A stretch of 34,500 nucleotides of DNA from Gammaproteobacteria bacterium (GCA_029882975.1 JAOUJW010000046.1:1-34500), one strand, 5' to 3'; positions 1 through 8,723 are shown, counted from the stretch's first letter. Numbers and translations: made by a program. The notes: generated from the sequence alone by a model not told the origin.

Positions 1-90
1 CGCAAAAAGCGGTGGAGGTTCTGGCTGAATACAGGATTCGTTGCTGTGATAATACGGGTTTTCTTGGGTGTTGCCATTGTTTGCTGCTTG
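1..90. other. Left edge, no assignable gene
   Basis: Nothing can be assigned here. On the plus strand one frame stops at position 28 after a Gly/Ser-rich stretch, which could be the last codons of a gene entering from the left. Another plus frame stays open into the neighbouring gene but runs antisense to it. Too little sequence is present to decide. Confidence 0.3.
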
Positions 91-121
91 ATAAAAAACC
101 GGGAACCTCGTATGAGGTTCC
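91..121 (-). terminator. Rho-independent terminator of the OB-fold gene
   Basis: On the minus strand an 8-bp perfect stem (GGAACCTC / GAGGTTCC, loop ATAC, 102-121) is followed by CGG and then a run of six T. It starts six bases after the stop of the OB-fold gene at 128. The plus strand has no T-run beyond the stem, so it should act on minus-strand transcripts only. Confidence 0.85.
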
Positions 122-127
122 GTCGGA

Positions 128-499
128 TTATTGGATTTGAATATTGGAATCTTCTACTAATACCGGGTAGGAGTATCCAAAACCAAAGTCTTTGTTTACC
201 ACGACAGTGCCCACGACTGTTACAGAATCACCAACCTTAGCCGTTTGTTTGCTGGTGATGGTGATATTGTTTGTGCCTTGGTTACCGCTACCGTCCTGAA
301 TGTGGAGGAAGTTGCGTTTCATAATCCCATTGTTGACTTTGACTACTTTGCCTTTGATACGTACTTGCTTTCCGCTCAGCGTCTTACTTTCCAAATTCAC
401 CGCTTCTACGGTTTTGTTCGTCGGGTCTGCTGCGTAAGCAGCTCCGACCATACCAACAGCCAAGCCGGCGGTAAGGAATACTAATTTAATTGTTTTCAT
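128..499 (-). CDS. Secreted OB-fold protein (nucleic-acid-binding-fold type)
   Basis: The protein has 123 residues. It opens with a clear Sec signal peptide (KTIKLVFL then a Gly/Ala/Val core), with likely cleavage after AAYAA near residue 24. The remainder is a single small beta-barrel pattern: VRIKGKVVKVN, FLHIQDGSG, NNITITSK, KVGDSVTVVGTVVVNKDFG. This is the signature of tRNA_anti/OB-like domains that often sit beside periplasmic cytochromes, where they are mislabelled as DNA-binding proteins. With an export signal, a periplasmic role is more likely than DNA binding; the exact role is unknown. The start is supported by AAGGAGAG about 6 nt upstream of the ATG. It lies 81 bp downstream of the six-haem cytochrome on the same strand and may be co-transcribed with it. 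A terminator follows immediately. Confidence 0.8.
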   Translation of the reverse strand: MKTIKLVFLTAGLAVGMVGAAYAADPTNKTVEAVNLESKTLSGKQVRIKGKVVKVNNGIMKRNFLHIQDGSGNQGTNNITITSKQTAKVGDSVTVVGTVVVNKDFGFGYSYPVLVEDSNIQIQ

Positions 500-540
500 C
501 GTAATCTCTCCTTATACATTGTGCCTTGTAACATATTTAT

Positions 541-553
541 TGGCGCCGCGCCA
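541..553. repeat. Short GC-rich palindrome between cytochrome and OB-fold gene
   Basis: TGGCGC and GCGCCA flank a single central base, giving a perfect 6-bp arm pair in the 81-bp gap. It could weaken read-through or be a protein site. No T-run follows on either strand, so I do not call it a terminator. Confidence 0.4.
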
Positions 554-580
554 GCTCTGGACAGGGTCTCAAGCGATGGC

Positions 581-2362
581 TCACTTGACTTTAGTGGCAT
601 AAAACGAAGCAATCGCGTCCATCTCAGTTAGACTCAAAACATCCGACATGGCATGCATCATGGAGTTTTCGCGGGATTTGCTTTTGTAAGCCTGTAAAGA
701 TTTTAATAAATAGGTTTTTATTTGGCCTGCAATGCGTGGTTTATCCGGTTGCTCGATGTGCCCGTGACAGCGGTTGCATTTTTGTGCCAGCGATTTGGGA
801 TCTTCAAAGGCAAGGTTTTCCACCTGAACACGAGTGAGCGTGGAATAGTATTCAGCCAAGGCAGCGATTTGCGATTTGTTCAAAGACTTTGTGGCATTCT
901 GCATATCATCATGGGGACGTTTTCCATCCTTGTATTCCGACAGTGCCTTGCTTAGATAATGGCGGTCTTGTCCGGCCAGACTGGGGACATCGCTGGAAGT
1001 ACTATTACCATTATCACCGTGGCAACCATTGCACCCGGATACTTGTTCAGGGGACTCCATTTTTCTACTCGATCTTCGCTGCGGTTTTTGTTTGGAATAA
1101 TACAGGCTGATTTTTTCCACATCTAAATCTGAAAGATAGGTGGTGGCCGCTTGCATGATCGGTACGTTACGTTTTCCGGATCGGTAAGCATTAATGCCGT
1201 TGACTAAGTAGGTTAAGGGTTGTCCGGATAAACTGGGGGTTCCGCTCAACTCGCTGTTGCCGTTTTTGCCGTGGCAGCCATCGCATGCACTGGCCAGGAT
1301 TTTTCCTTCAAGCAAAGGGTTAAAGCCGGAAACACCGGCTGTTGCTACTTGGATTGGCGTTTGCGCCGCATAGTATTGTGCCAATTGTTTAATCATTGCC
1401 ATTTTCAGGTCGGTTACTGCGGCCTTCATGGCGTTATCGTTACGTTTGCCGTCGCGGTAGGCCAACATTGCTTTTTCCAGGTAGGAGGGATTCTGACCGC
1501 TTAAGCTGGGAATGTTGGGATTGCCACTGTTACCGTTGAGGCCATGACAGCCGTTGCAGAGTCCGAGGTACGATTTGGGTGGGGATTTCACTTTAGCTGG
1601 AGCTACGGATTTTCTGGGTAAGCTTGCATAATAGGCTGCCAATTGTTTTATTTGAGCCGTGCTGGTGCTCAAACTGAATGCCTGCATCATGGAGTCGGTT
1701 CGAGTTCCGGAAAAATAGTCCGAAAATGCTTTTTCCAGATATTCAGCGGAGAGGCCCGCTAAGCTGGGTAATCCTTTGATATGGCTGTTTCCGTCTGCAC
1801 CGTGACACGCTTTACACGGAGTGGCCAAAGCGTTGCCTTGTTGTATCAAGGCGGCCGGGTCAGCTTCCTTGTGGTCGGATATTTTTGGTAAAGTCCAAGG
1901 CGTTTTCAGCTCGGCGTAGTACAGCACAAGACTGCGCAATTGTGCTTCTTCGAGTTTGGCATACACTTGATGTACGCCGCTACTGGGCTTGATGTGTTGG
2001 TCATCGATGCTTTTTGCGTTGGTACTTTTTGTGCTGACACTGTCGACCAGTCCGGCTTTGTGATTCAAAGTAACCGCTAACATGTAATCGAAATTTTGGC
2101 CGGCGATATGTGGCGTATTGGTTTTTAAATTACCGCTGCCGTCGGTTCCATGACAGTCCTTGCAGTGACGTAATAATTTGCTTGATGCCGGGATAGGTTT
2201 TGTTTCCGCCGTGTCTGTTTTGGCCGTTGCATCGTCTTGGTTTGAGGCGATGACGGTTGTTGTCAAAAAAAATGTCAGCAACATTACGGCTGCGAAACTT
2301 GAAAACGCTGCGCCTGCGGGCTTGGCTATTTGTCTGTTGGATAGTTCTGATAAAACTGGCAT
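581..2362 (-). CDS. Six-haem tandem c4/c553-type cytochrome c
   Basis: The protein has 593 residues: an N-terminal export signal (hydrophobic 23-39) followed by six class I cytochrome modules of about 85-115 residues. CxxCH haem sites lie at 67-71, 183-187, 269-273, 360-364, 444-448 and 529-533. Each module repeats the pattern CxxCHGxxGNS, (I/L)AGQ or LSGQ, YL, YRxGKRN, then a distal Met and a closing YY or FY helix (Met227, 312, 403, 487 and 568/569 in modules 2-6). Module 1 lacks the distal Met. The protein should be a periplasmic electron carrier or wire; most relatives have one or two modules, so six is unusual. It lies 84 bp downstream of the radical SAM gene and upstream of the OB-fold gene. 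The start is the first ATG; the site before it is weak and the basic leader is long, so a later start is possible. The partner oxidoreductase is not in the window. Confidence 0.9.
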   Translation of the reverse strand: MPVLSELSNRQIAKPAGAAFSSFAAVMLLTFFLTTTVIASNQDDATAKTDTAETKPIPASSKLLRHCKDCHGTDGSGNLKTNTPHIAGQNFDYMLAVTLNHKAGLVDSVSTKSTNAKSIDDQHIKPSSGVHQVYAKLEEAQLRSLVLYYAELKTPWTLPKISDHKEADPAALIQQGNALATPCKACHGADGNSHIKGLPSLAGLSAEYLEKAFSDYFSGTRTDSMMQAFSLSTSTAQIKQLAAYYASLPRKSVAPAKVKSPPKSYLGLCNGCHGLNGNSGNPNIPSLSGQNPSYLEKAMLAYRDGKRNDNAMKAAVTDLKMAMIKQLAQYYAAQTPIQVATAGVSGFNPLLEGKILASACDGCHGKNGNSELSGTPSLSGQPLTYLVNGINAYRSGKRNVPIMQAATTYLSDLDVEKISLYYSKQKPQRRSSRKMESPEQVSGCNGCHGDNGNSTSSDVPSLAGQDRHYLSKALSEYKDGKRPHDDMQNATKSLNKSQIAALAEYYSTLTRVQVENLAFEDPKSLAQKCNRCHGHIEQPDKPRIAGQIKTYLLKSLQAYKSKSRENSMMHAMSDVLSLTEMDAIASFYATKVK

Positions 2363-2446
2363 GACGATCTCGGGTAGTTTGCTTGGTTTTTTGCTGGTAA
2401 CTCAGTAATTCTTAGGTGGCATTTTATCTTTTTTTTGCTTTGTTTG

Positions 2447-3985
2447 TCATGGATTGATGTGTCGTTGCTGACGTTTTCCCGTGGATATTTCCTCGTGTTG
2501 TTTTGAATTGAGCCTTTTCAGTTCAAGGTACTGTTTTTTATCAATAAATGTTGGTGTGGATTTAAGGCCACTGTCGAGATAGTCCTGCAGTAGTGCCGTG
2601 TCTATGATTTGTGCGTCAAGTTCCTTGTACCGGGTCAGGTTTTTATGTAAAAAGCTATGTACATATTCGTATAACCGTTTTAAGGAAAAGCGGTGGGTCT
2701 GACCGGTTTGGCTAAACAGGGAATCACTGAAGTACAGAAACCGCTGGAACGGTTCCGTATCCAAAAGCAGTGGCAGGCTGTATTTGAATCGGGCGGAGTT
2801 TCCCACTAAATCCCAGTAGCGGGCAAAGCGTGTCAGTCTTTGCATGGTGGCAAAATCTAGGGTGTCAGAGCATATGAGGTTATAGGGAGGATTGGGGTTA
2901 TACACCATTTGGTGATTTTGTGTGTGGCGAATAATGGGGGTACCACGCAGGCGTTTGAGTATGCCCACCTGAATTTCCTGCGGTTCCAGTTGTTGCAGTT
3001 GGTTAAATCCTTTGGCGATACTTGACAGGGTTTCTCCCGGCAAGCCTAGAATCAGGTCCGTATGTAGATGCACACTTGTATGCTGTCGCAGCCATAAGAG
3101 GTTTTCGCAGGTCTTTTCGTTGTTTTGTTTGCGACTGATTCTTTCTTGTGTTTGCGGATCAAAGCTTTGTATCCCCAGTTCAAATTGAAGACTTCCCGGT
3201 GGAAACTGAGTAATTAATAATTTCAATTTTTCCGGTAAGTGATCCGGGATGACCTCAAAGTGAATAAACAGGTTTAAATCCATTCGATCAAGGAAGAATT
3301 GCAGTATTCGGCTACTGTGTTGTGTGTTCAAATTAAAGGTTCGATCCACGAATTTAAACTGCCTGGCGCCACGTTGAATTAGCAAATCCAGTTCCCGCAG
3401 CAGTGGTTCCAGCTCAAAACCCGTGGATGTTTTATCCAATGCGGATAAGCAAAATTCGCATTTAAAGGGGCAGCCCCTCGAGGCTTCAATGTACAAAACC
3501 CTGTTCTCAATATCCTCCTGAGTGTAAAGGTAGTAGGGGAGTTGTAATTGTTTTGGGGATGGTGTTTGGGCATGTATGATTTTTTCAGCTGGGGCCAGGT
3601 TTTCCACAATGGTTTCACACAGCCGGACGAACGCTAAGTCAGCGGCTCCCGTAATCAAATAGTCACAAAGCTGAGTGATACCTTGTTGCTCGAATTCGTA
3701 ACTCACCTCAGGGCCGCCAATGACTATCGTCAGCTTGGGTTGAATTTTTTTCAGGATCGCGATCAGCCGAGTGGTTTCCTCAACGTTCCAGATATAGACG
3801 CCAAATCCGACAATAGTTGGGTTGAGTTGAAGCAAGGCTTCAGCAATTTCTAATAGAGGTCGCTGCAGATCAAATTCCACGATCCGGGTTTGTGCTTCCA
3901 GGCTTCCCATATGTGCTTTGAGGTAACGCAGTCCCAGGGCGCTATGAATGTAACGTGCATTGAGTGTGGATAGGACAATGGTCAT
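2447..3985 (-). CDS. B12-binding-type radical SAM protein (DUF4080 family)
   Basis: The protein has 512 residues. Residues 1-130 form a Rossmann-like B12-binding-type domain (IVLSTLNARYIHSALGLRYL, then NPTIVGFGVYIWN and TIVIGGPEVSYE). The radical SAM core follows, with the cluster motif CPFKCEFC (Cys172, Cys176, Cys179) preceded by IEASRG, and with later barrel strands such as FKFVDRTFN and TDLILGLPGE. The C-terminal ~180 residues match the layout I know for DUF4080. Such proteins bind a 4Fe-4S cluster and S-adenosylmethionine; the substrate is unknown. It lies 63 bp downstream of uspA on the same strand. No good ribosome site precedes the ATG; the leader is A-rich. No maturation target or peptide gene is visible nearby. 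Confidence 0.85.
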   Translation of the reverse strand: MTIVLSTLNARYIHSALGLRYLKAHMGSLEAQTRIVEFDLQRPLLEIAEALLQLNPTIVGFGVYIWNVEETTRLIAILKKIQPKLTIVIGGPEVSYEFEQQGITQLCDYLITGAADLAFVRLCETIVENLAPAEKIIHAQTPSPKQLQLPYYLYTQEDIENRVLYIEASRGCPFKCEFCLSALDKTSTGFELEPLLRELDLLIQRGARQFKFVDRTFNLNTQHSSRILQFFLDRMDLNLFIHFEVIPDHLPEKLKLLITQFPPGSLQFELGIQSFDPQTQERISRKQNNEKTCENLLWLRQHTSVHLHTDLILGLPGETLSSIAKGFNQLQQLEPQEIQVGILKRLRGTPIIRHTQNHQMVYNPNPPYNLICSDTLDFATMQRLTRFARYWDLVGNSARFKYSLPLLLDTEPFQRFLYFSDSLFSQTGQTHRFSLKRLYEYVHSFLHKNLTRYKELDAQIIDTALLQDYLDSGLKSTPTFIDKKQYLELKRLNSKQHEEISTGKRQQRHINP

Positions 3986-4048
3986 TGTTATTATTGTTTT
4001 TTGTTGTAGTGAGTTTGATTTGTTGTGCTTACTTGAATCCGATTTGCC

Positions 4049-4492
4049 TTATTCATTGGGTATACGGACGGCGAGTACATCACACAGGGCATGATGTAAC
4101 ACGCCATTGGCCGTAGAGCCCAGTAGCAGGCGAACCCCATGGCGGCCGTGTGACCCCACGACTATCAGATCACAGTTTTTTTCCGCAGCAATACGGGCGA
4201 TTTCATGGTGCGGCGTACCCACCGCAACCACTTGTTCAGCAGCAATGACGGCGTGGGTAAGGGCAAAATTGTTTAAAGATTTTTCGGCTTCTTGTAACAA
4301 CGTGTTTTCCGGGATCATCCAGTCCGGTGCAATTAGGGGTTCCTCACCGAAGCCCATGGGGGGAAGGTGATCCACAATGTGGGTTAAACAAAGCAGGGCG
4401 GCATTGTTATGTGCCATGTCCAGAGCACGTTGGATGACCACATCCGCCGTAGGCGAAAAATCAATGGCGACTGCTATTTTTGAATAAGCCAT
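4049..4492 (-). CDS. Universal stress protein, UspA family
   Basis: The single-domain protein has 147 residues. It opens YSKIAVAIDFSPTAD, the usual Usp N-terminal strand with the Asp that contacts nucleotide. It carries a C-terminal ATP-loop pattern (VVGSHGRHG, then LLLGSTANGVLHHA), so it is of the ATP-binding type. I chose the ATG at 4492 because AAGG lies 8 nt upstream and the product then starts MAYSK; an in-frame TTG at 4513 would add seven residues without a good site. It is a cytoplasmic stress or adaptation protein whose specific role cannot be read from sequence. It is followed by the radical SAM gene. Confidence 0.9.
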   Translation of the reverse strand: MAYSKIAVAIDFSPTADVVIQRALDMAHNNAALLCLTHIVDHLPPMGFGEEPLIAPDWMIPENTLLQEAEKSLNNFALTHAVIAAEQVVAVGTPHHEIARIAAEKNCDLIVVGSHGRHGVRLLLGSTANGVLHHALCDVLAVRIPNE

Positions 4493-4792
4493 GGTATGTA
4501 CCTTAATTTGCAAGCTTCTTTATTCATTATAAAGAAGGTTAGATTGTTTCCAATGATGTCGGTCAAACTGGAAGTGCTTCATCTCAGGGTTGGTCCGATT
4601 CTGGCTTGTATTTCTATACTTCAGAAAAACGATAGAAAACTTCAAAAAAAAGGGATTTGTTGTCTTTTATTTAACAATTCCGAAAGTTTGCACTTAGTTT
4701 ACCAAATAACTGTGACGCAGTGCTCAAAAAACTCGGAACGGACCGATAACAGACATAACAAGGAATAGGTAACAGTAAACGGGTAGGTTGTG
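4493..4792. other. Divergent intergenic region between uspA and membrane-protein gene
   Basis: These 300 bp lie between divergent genes and must carry both promoters. The stretch is rich in A/T runs, including eight A near 4645. I see no convincing paired promoter hexamers, no strong inverted repeat and no small open frame with a ribosome site. Confidence 0.5.
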
Positions 4793-5206
4793 ATGAATAG
4801 AATATCTGTCTTGATCGTGAGATTCTCCCTGGCGTATTTGTTAATCGTAACCGCTTACAGTAATCTGTTTAACTACCCTGACGGCATTTTGTATAATCAT
4901 CACACCGCCTTCCAGGGTTGGGATTTCCTCTTGATTTTTCTTATGCTTGCTTACATGTTCGGTGGTTTGACCATGCTATGGGGGCGCTATTTGTGTTGCG
5001 CTTCAGCGCTTATGGCCGGTGTTTCATTGTTGTTTGCCTGTTGTTACTACGCCGAGTTCTCCTGGTTATTGTCCTTCGGCTTAATTATGTTATCAACAAA
5101 GTTGTTGCTCATAAATCAAGACGGTTGCCGGGATGTGCTGGTGACGCGCCTGCATCGTTTCAATGCGGTCGCCCGAAGCGTATTGGGTACCGCTCGCACG
5201 GTTTAA
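4793..5206 (+). CDS. Small integral membrane protein (DoxX-like?)
   Basis: The product has about 137 residues and four hydrophobic segments (roughly 7-25, 45-62, 68-87 and 92-108), with short loops and a basic C-terminal tail. The four-helix layout and length recall DoxX-type membrane proteins, but I see no diagnostic motif, so the family is a guess. The ATG at 4793 is preferred to the overlapping GTG at 4790, because the AGG of GGTAGG sits 5 nt before the ATG and only 2 nt before the GTG. It ends 6 bp from the convergent PRPP synthetase homologue, with no terminator between them. Confidence 0.65.
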   Translation: MNRISVLIVRFSLAYLLIVTAYSNLFNYPDGILYNHHTAFQGWDFLLIFLMLAYMFGGLTMLWGRYLCCASALMAGVSLLFACCYYAEFSWLLSFGLIMLSTKLLLINQDGCRDVLVTRLHRFNAVARSVLGTARTV

Positions 5207-5212
5207 TCCGCT

Positions 5213-6130
5213 TTAAAGCTCCGATTCCTTTTGCACTGAAAACCAGGCTTGGGCCAGTAAGGGGGTGATATCCACCCGATTGGTAGGGTGGCTGACCGTA
5301 TTACAGCTCCAGATCGCCTGGATTCCGCTCTGTCGCATTTTAGAATAGATGTTGTCGTCGAACAGGGCATGGGTGAGGGCACAGCTGACACTGGCGGCTC
5401 CTCGTTGCTGTAGTAAAAGTGCCGCTTGCATAATGGTTTCGCCGGTGCTGGCCATATCGTCAACAATGACGATATTACGCTGTTTTACCGGCATGTCGGG
5501 AAGTTGTATCTGCACTCGACGGTCCCCCAGGCGTTGCTTGTCGGCTACAAACCAAGGTAGTTGACCCGGCTCCGCGGCGCTGTGTACCCACTGTTGCGAT
5601 TCACTATCCGGTCCCAGTAACACCGGCTTGTCTATCTGTTGTGCAATAAAACGACCGATTTGCTGCGCCGCGGTAATATTGAGGGCACGATGGGCCGGGA
5701 CGGCCTGATGCAGTTCGCTGATGCGATGCAAATGGGCATCTACGGTGATCAGTTGATCTACGTGGTCGCTGAGAAACTTACCGATAATTTCCTGACTGAT
5801 GGCTTCACCCGGTTTAAACGCCGCGTCCTGGCGCATATAGCAGAGATAAGGGGCAATCAGGGTGAGATCTTTGCAGCCCAGCCGACGGGCGGTGCCGGCG
5901 GCAAGCATCAGCTCCACCAGTTTGCTGTTGGGATGATCCAAACAACGTAACAAAATCAGTTGCCGGGCCGACATTTCCGGCAGTGTGATTCTGCATTCTC
6001 CATCCGGAAAATAATGTACTTGAATTTGCGCCCGTTCTATTCCCAAATGTTGCGATAAGAGACGAGCCTGCTCCTGATCCTCATCGGCAAAGGTGACCAA
6101 AAATGTATCATGGGGTTTAGAGTTCGGCAT
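5213..6130 (-). CDS. Ribose-phosphate pyrophosphokinase (PRPP synthetase) homologue
   Basis: The protein has 305 residues. PRPP synthetase features in order are [13 protein letters not shown] (39-51), the ATP/ribose-phosphate segment [19 protein letters not shown], the metal-site strand TVDAHLHR (around 131-136) and the PRPP-binding loop [12 protein letters not shown] (to residue 232). The family makes 5-phosphoribosyl-1-diphosphate from ribose 5-phosphate and ATP. The sequence is divergent from housekeeping Prs (for example DAHLHR in place of the usual DLHxxQ), so it is likely a second, specialised paralogue. The start at 6130 sits inside the last codons of the phosphorylase gene (14-nt overlap), implying translational coupling. 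A longer in-frame extension is merely a shadow of that gene. Confidence 0.88.
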   Translation of the reverse strand: MPNSKPHDTFLVTFADEDQEQARLLSQHLGIERAQIQVHYFPDGECRITLPEMSARQLILLRCLDHPNSKLVELMLAAGTARRLGCKDLTLIAPYLCYMRQDAAFKPGEAISQEIIGKFLSDHVDQLITVDAHLHRISELHQAVPAHRALNITAAQQIGRFIAQQIDKPVLLGPDSESQQWVHSAAEPGQLPWFVADKQRLGDRRVQIQLPDMPVKQRNIVIVDDMASTGETIMQAALLLQQRGAASVSCALTHALFDDNIYSKMRQSGIQAIWSCNTVSHPTNRVDITPLLAQAWFSVQKESEL

Positions 6131-7646
6131 AGGGCGTGGGAATACGTGACTGATCACCAATACGATAGCCGCTGTCTTGCTGTGCCAGTGCGCAGGCGAA
6201 ATGGAAGTCGGCGGGAAACTGGGCATGTATGCGATACACCACGGTGTCAGCTTCCACCGGATCCCCCAGTTTTTTGAACAAATCCACCCCGGCGCCTTTG
6301 TCCATAGGGGCTCCGGCCAAACGAGCGATTTTTGACATCTGGAAATTGTTAATGGCCACCACATAGCCGGTTTTACCGGCGACCACATCCATGGTGCGTT
6401 GGCCCAGCTCAAAGTTCGTGGTTTGTTTACCCTGGGCGGCAATGATGGCTTGCATTTTTTTCAAGGCTCGACCGGAGTCCAGGATGTCGCGAGCCAGCGC
6501 AAAGCCATTGCCGCCACGAACATCGGGGTCAAATTCCAGCAGACGCCCGGCCAGGCGTAGGGATTTTTGGCGTAAATCATTGGGTGCACTATCCAGATTG
6601 TTCAACACCTGCATGACATCCCGGGCTTCCAACACCGGTCCAATGCCGCGGCCCACCGGTTGGTTGCCGTCACTGAGTACCACGTCCAATTGGAGATTCA
6701 GCCGGTCTGCGGTGTATTCGAACAGCTTACGCAGCTGCAAAGCTTCTCGCATATGACGTACTTTGGCGCTGGTGCCCACCGGAATATCGATCAGCAAATG
6801 GGTGGAGCCCGCAGCGAGTTTTTTCGACAATATGGAAGCTACCATTTGCCCCATGGAATCAATGCCCAGCGGACGTTCTACCGAGATCAGGATGTCATCC
6901 ACCGGTGCCAGTCCGGCGGTGCCGCCCCATGCCAGGCAGGTTCGCTCCTTGGCCACAACCTGATGTAACTGTTGCGGTGTCAGTTCAACATTTGCCAGCA
7001 CTTCCATGGTGTCTGCCGTGCCGGCAGGTGAGGTTATGGCCCGGCTGGAGGTTTTGGGCATCAGCGTACCATGGGCGGCGACGATGGGTGCAACTATCAT
7101 GGAAGTGCGATTGCCCGGAATTCCACCAATACAGTGCTTATCCACCACCACTGAGTCGTGCCAGTCGAGACGGTCGCCGGATTCGGTCATGGCCTGGGTA
7201 AGGTGGAGAATTTCCTCACGGTCCAACCCCGTTTGTCCTGATGCAACCAGGAATGCCGCCAGTTCCATTTTGGAATAACGATTCTTGCCAATATCATTGG
7301 TGATGGCTCGAAAGTCCTCCAGGTTCAAGCGTTCCCCATTGATTTTGCGGCGTACGGCATCCATCGAACGGGGTGGAGCGGCTTGGGATACACTGACCGC
7401 CGTGCCTTCATCGGCATTCAATTGTTCAAAGGCTTGTTGTGACAGTCCCAGTTCACCGGGAGAGACAATGCCGGCATCATCAACTACATTGAGAACGGCG
7501 TAGATACTGATGTGGTTGAGTTTGATTATAATTTTGGAAAGAGCCTGGAATCCTTCAGCACGATAAACCTCGCATTCTCGATGTAAATAGGCGACGTTTT
7601 CGAGGTAGGTATCTATGCCCACCTTGCGTAGTTGCAATGTGTCCAT
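6117..7646 (-). CDS. Archaeal-type AMP/thymidine phosphorylase (DeoA superfamily)
   Basis: The protein has 509 residues, the length of archaeal AMP phosphorylases and clearly longer than bacterial DeoA (about 440). The extra N-terminal ~90 residues form a beta-rich domain like that of archaeal AMP phosphorylase. The core then has the phosphate site [13 protein letters not shown] (170-182) and [16 protein letters not shown] (201-216), the pattern of TIGR02645 proteins. Known archaeal members release the base from NMPs with phosphate to give ribose 1,5-bisphosphate; bacterial members are little characterised. It overlaps the PRPP synthetase homologue by 14 nt, so the two probably work on the same ribose-phosphate pool. 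No Shine-Dalgarno site is obvious before the ATG. Thymidine phosphorylase activity remains possible. Confidence 0.85.
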   Translation of the reverse strand: MDTLQLRKVGIDTYLENVAYLHRECEVYRAEGFQALSKIIIKLNHISIYAVLNVVDDAGIVSPGELGLSQQAFEQLNADEGTAVSVSQAAPPRSMDAVRRKINGERLNLEDFRAITNDIGKNRYSKMELAAFLVASGQTGLDREEILHLTQAMTESGDRLDWHDSVVVDKHCIGGIPGNRTSMIVAPIVAAHGTLMPKTSSRAITSPAGTADTMEVLANVELTPQQLHQVVAKERTCLAWGGTAGLAPVDDILISVERPLGIDSMGQMVASILSKKLAAGSTHLLIDIPVGTSAKVRHMREALQLRKLFEYTADRLNLQLDVVLSDGNQPVGRGIGPVLEARDVMQVLNNLDSAPNDLRQKSLRLAGRLLEFDPDVRGGNGFALARDILDSGRALKKMQAIIAAQGKQTTNFELGQRTMDVVAGKTGYVVAINNFQMSKIARLAGAPMDKGAGVDLFKKLGDPVEADTVVYRIHAQFPADFHFACALAQQDSGYRIGDQSRIPTPYAEL

Positions 7647-7711
7647 AGTCTAATTGTATGTCACGACTGTACGAATACCAGGGTATCTATACCGACCCGG
7701 GGAGTTGGGCC

Positions 7712-8107
7712 TTAGTTGTTTTTGGCGCCTTGGTTGATCCAGGTTTCCACTTGTTGTATCTCCACTTCGGATAGGGGTTGTCTGCCACCGTGCGGCATAT
7801 TAATAGAAGGATCCGCTTTGCCCTTGATTAAACGTACCAGGGTGCTGGATATGGCGTCCCCCGGTTTGATAACCGGACCGAACTTGGTTCCTTTCATCAA
7901 AGTGTCGTAACTTTGCATATTCAGGCCGCTGGCTTCAAATCCCGGTCCGCCCGACTGGTGGCATTCCATGCAGTGCTTATTGAGAATGGGATGGATGTTG
8001 CCGCTGAAACTGATCTGAGGCGGTTTACTGTCTGAACAGGCATTTAAAACCATAGCGGTAAAAACCATAGTCGTTGTAATAAATATGCCGGATAGGAAGT
8101 GTTTCAT
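7712..8107 (-). CDS. Monohaem cytochrome c lipoprotein
   Basis: The protein has 131 residues. A lipoprotein signal ends LNAC (Cys24), so the mature protein should be lipid-anchored in the periplasm. One haem site, CMECH (around 46-50), follows SGNIHPILNKH. The Met ligand is likely in INMPHGG near the end, before a closing helix VETWINQGA. The arrangement resembles the PSCyt1-type cytochrome domain, which often accompanies oxidases or dehydrogenases. AGGA lies about 8 nt before the ATG. It is on the same strand as the phosphorylase gene, 65 bp upstream of it, and may share its transcript. Its electron partner is unknown. Confidence 0.85.
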   Translation of the reverse strand: MKHFLSGIFITTTMVFTAMVLNACSDSKPPQISFSGNIHPILNKHCMECHQSGGPGFEASGLNMQSYDTLMKGTKFGPVIKPGDAISSTLVRLIKGKADPSINMPHGGRQPLSEVEIQQVETWINQGAKNN

Positions 8108-8284
8108 GGGCGCTTTTCCTGTGCTGTTAACTGTCTTATTATCGGAGACTGAGACACGAAAGCAACTTGGATTTGCCCGGATTGGGGTTTTAGGGAGTGT
8201 GGTTATTGACCCAGCTCAATTGGGGTGATGTATTTGCATCAAATGGGTAAAAAAGTGTTGCTGCCCAAACCCAAAATAACCTTT

Positions 8285-8310
8285 AATTAGCATTAAATGA
8301 AATGCTAATT
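8285..8310. promoter_or_regulatory. Perfect 10-bp inverted repeat, candidate operator
   Basis: AATTAGCATT (8285-8294) and AATGCTAATT (8301-8310) are exact reverse complements with a 6-base AT-rich spacer. The pair lies 82 bp before the ATG of the small cytochrome gene and 177 bp before the divergent lipoprotein cytochrome gene, where a dimeric regulator could control one or both. No T-run follows, so it is not a terminator. The regulator is unknown. Confidence 0.55.
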
Positions 8311-8392
8311 CATTAGTCGTTTCATGGTTTTATAGGCAAAATTTTGATTGAGGCGGTACCAAAACCGTGTTTTATAACTGAGGAGCTACAAA

Positions 8393-8698
8393 ATGATAAA
8401 ACCAATGATGATGTTAGTTATGTGCGGTCTTTTGATCAGTGTTAATGCACAAGCGGGGGGGGATGCGGCAGCCGGTAAGGCCAAGAGTGAAGACTGTGTC
8501 GGTTGCCACGGCCTAAATGGACGCAGCAACAATCCTAATTATCCCAATTTGGCTGGGCAAAAAGAAAACTACCTCATCAAAGCCACTAAGGATTATCGTG
8601 ACGGCAAACGCAACGACGCCATCATGGGAACTATCGTGAAGGGGCTAAGCGACGCTGATATCGCCAATCTGGCGGCGTTTTACGCCAGCGTAAAATAG
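8393..8698 (+). CDS. Small secreted monohaem cytochrome c (c4/c553-like)
   Basis: The protein has 101 residues. A signal peptide (hydrophobic 6-16, cleavage after NAQA) precedes one class I cytochrome domain: GDAAAGKAKSEDCVGCHG, then YPNLAGQKENYL, then YRDGKRND and IMGTIV, which supplies the distal Met. The closing helix is ADIANLAAFYASVK. It should be a soluble periplasmic electron carrier. The domain is closely similar to the modules of the six-haem protein at 581-2362 (shared AGQ, YL and YRDGKRND blocks), so the two probably share ancestry or a partner. AGGAG lies 8 nt before the ATG. It has its own upstream region containing a perfect inverted repeat and a hairpin downstream. Confidence 0.92.
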   Translation: MIKPMMMLVMCGLLISVNAQAGGDAAAGKAKSEDCVGCHGLNGRSNNPNYPNLAGQKENYLIKATKDYRDGKRNDAIMGTIVKGLSDADIANLAAFYASVK

Positions 8699-8723
8699 AA
8701 ACAGCAGAATTTTTTTCACTCAC

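Noticed and set aside
5213-6442. Longer 409-residue version of the PRPP synthetase homologue
   Set aside because: The first 104 residues are a Trp/Pro-rich shadow of the phosphorylase gene in another frame and have no family similarity; the real start is at 6130.
8344-8357. FNR half-site TTGAT upstream of the small cytochrome gene
   Set aside because: The second half-site does not match ATCAA, so FNR control is not supported here.
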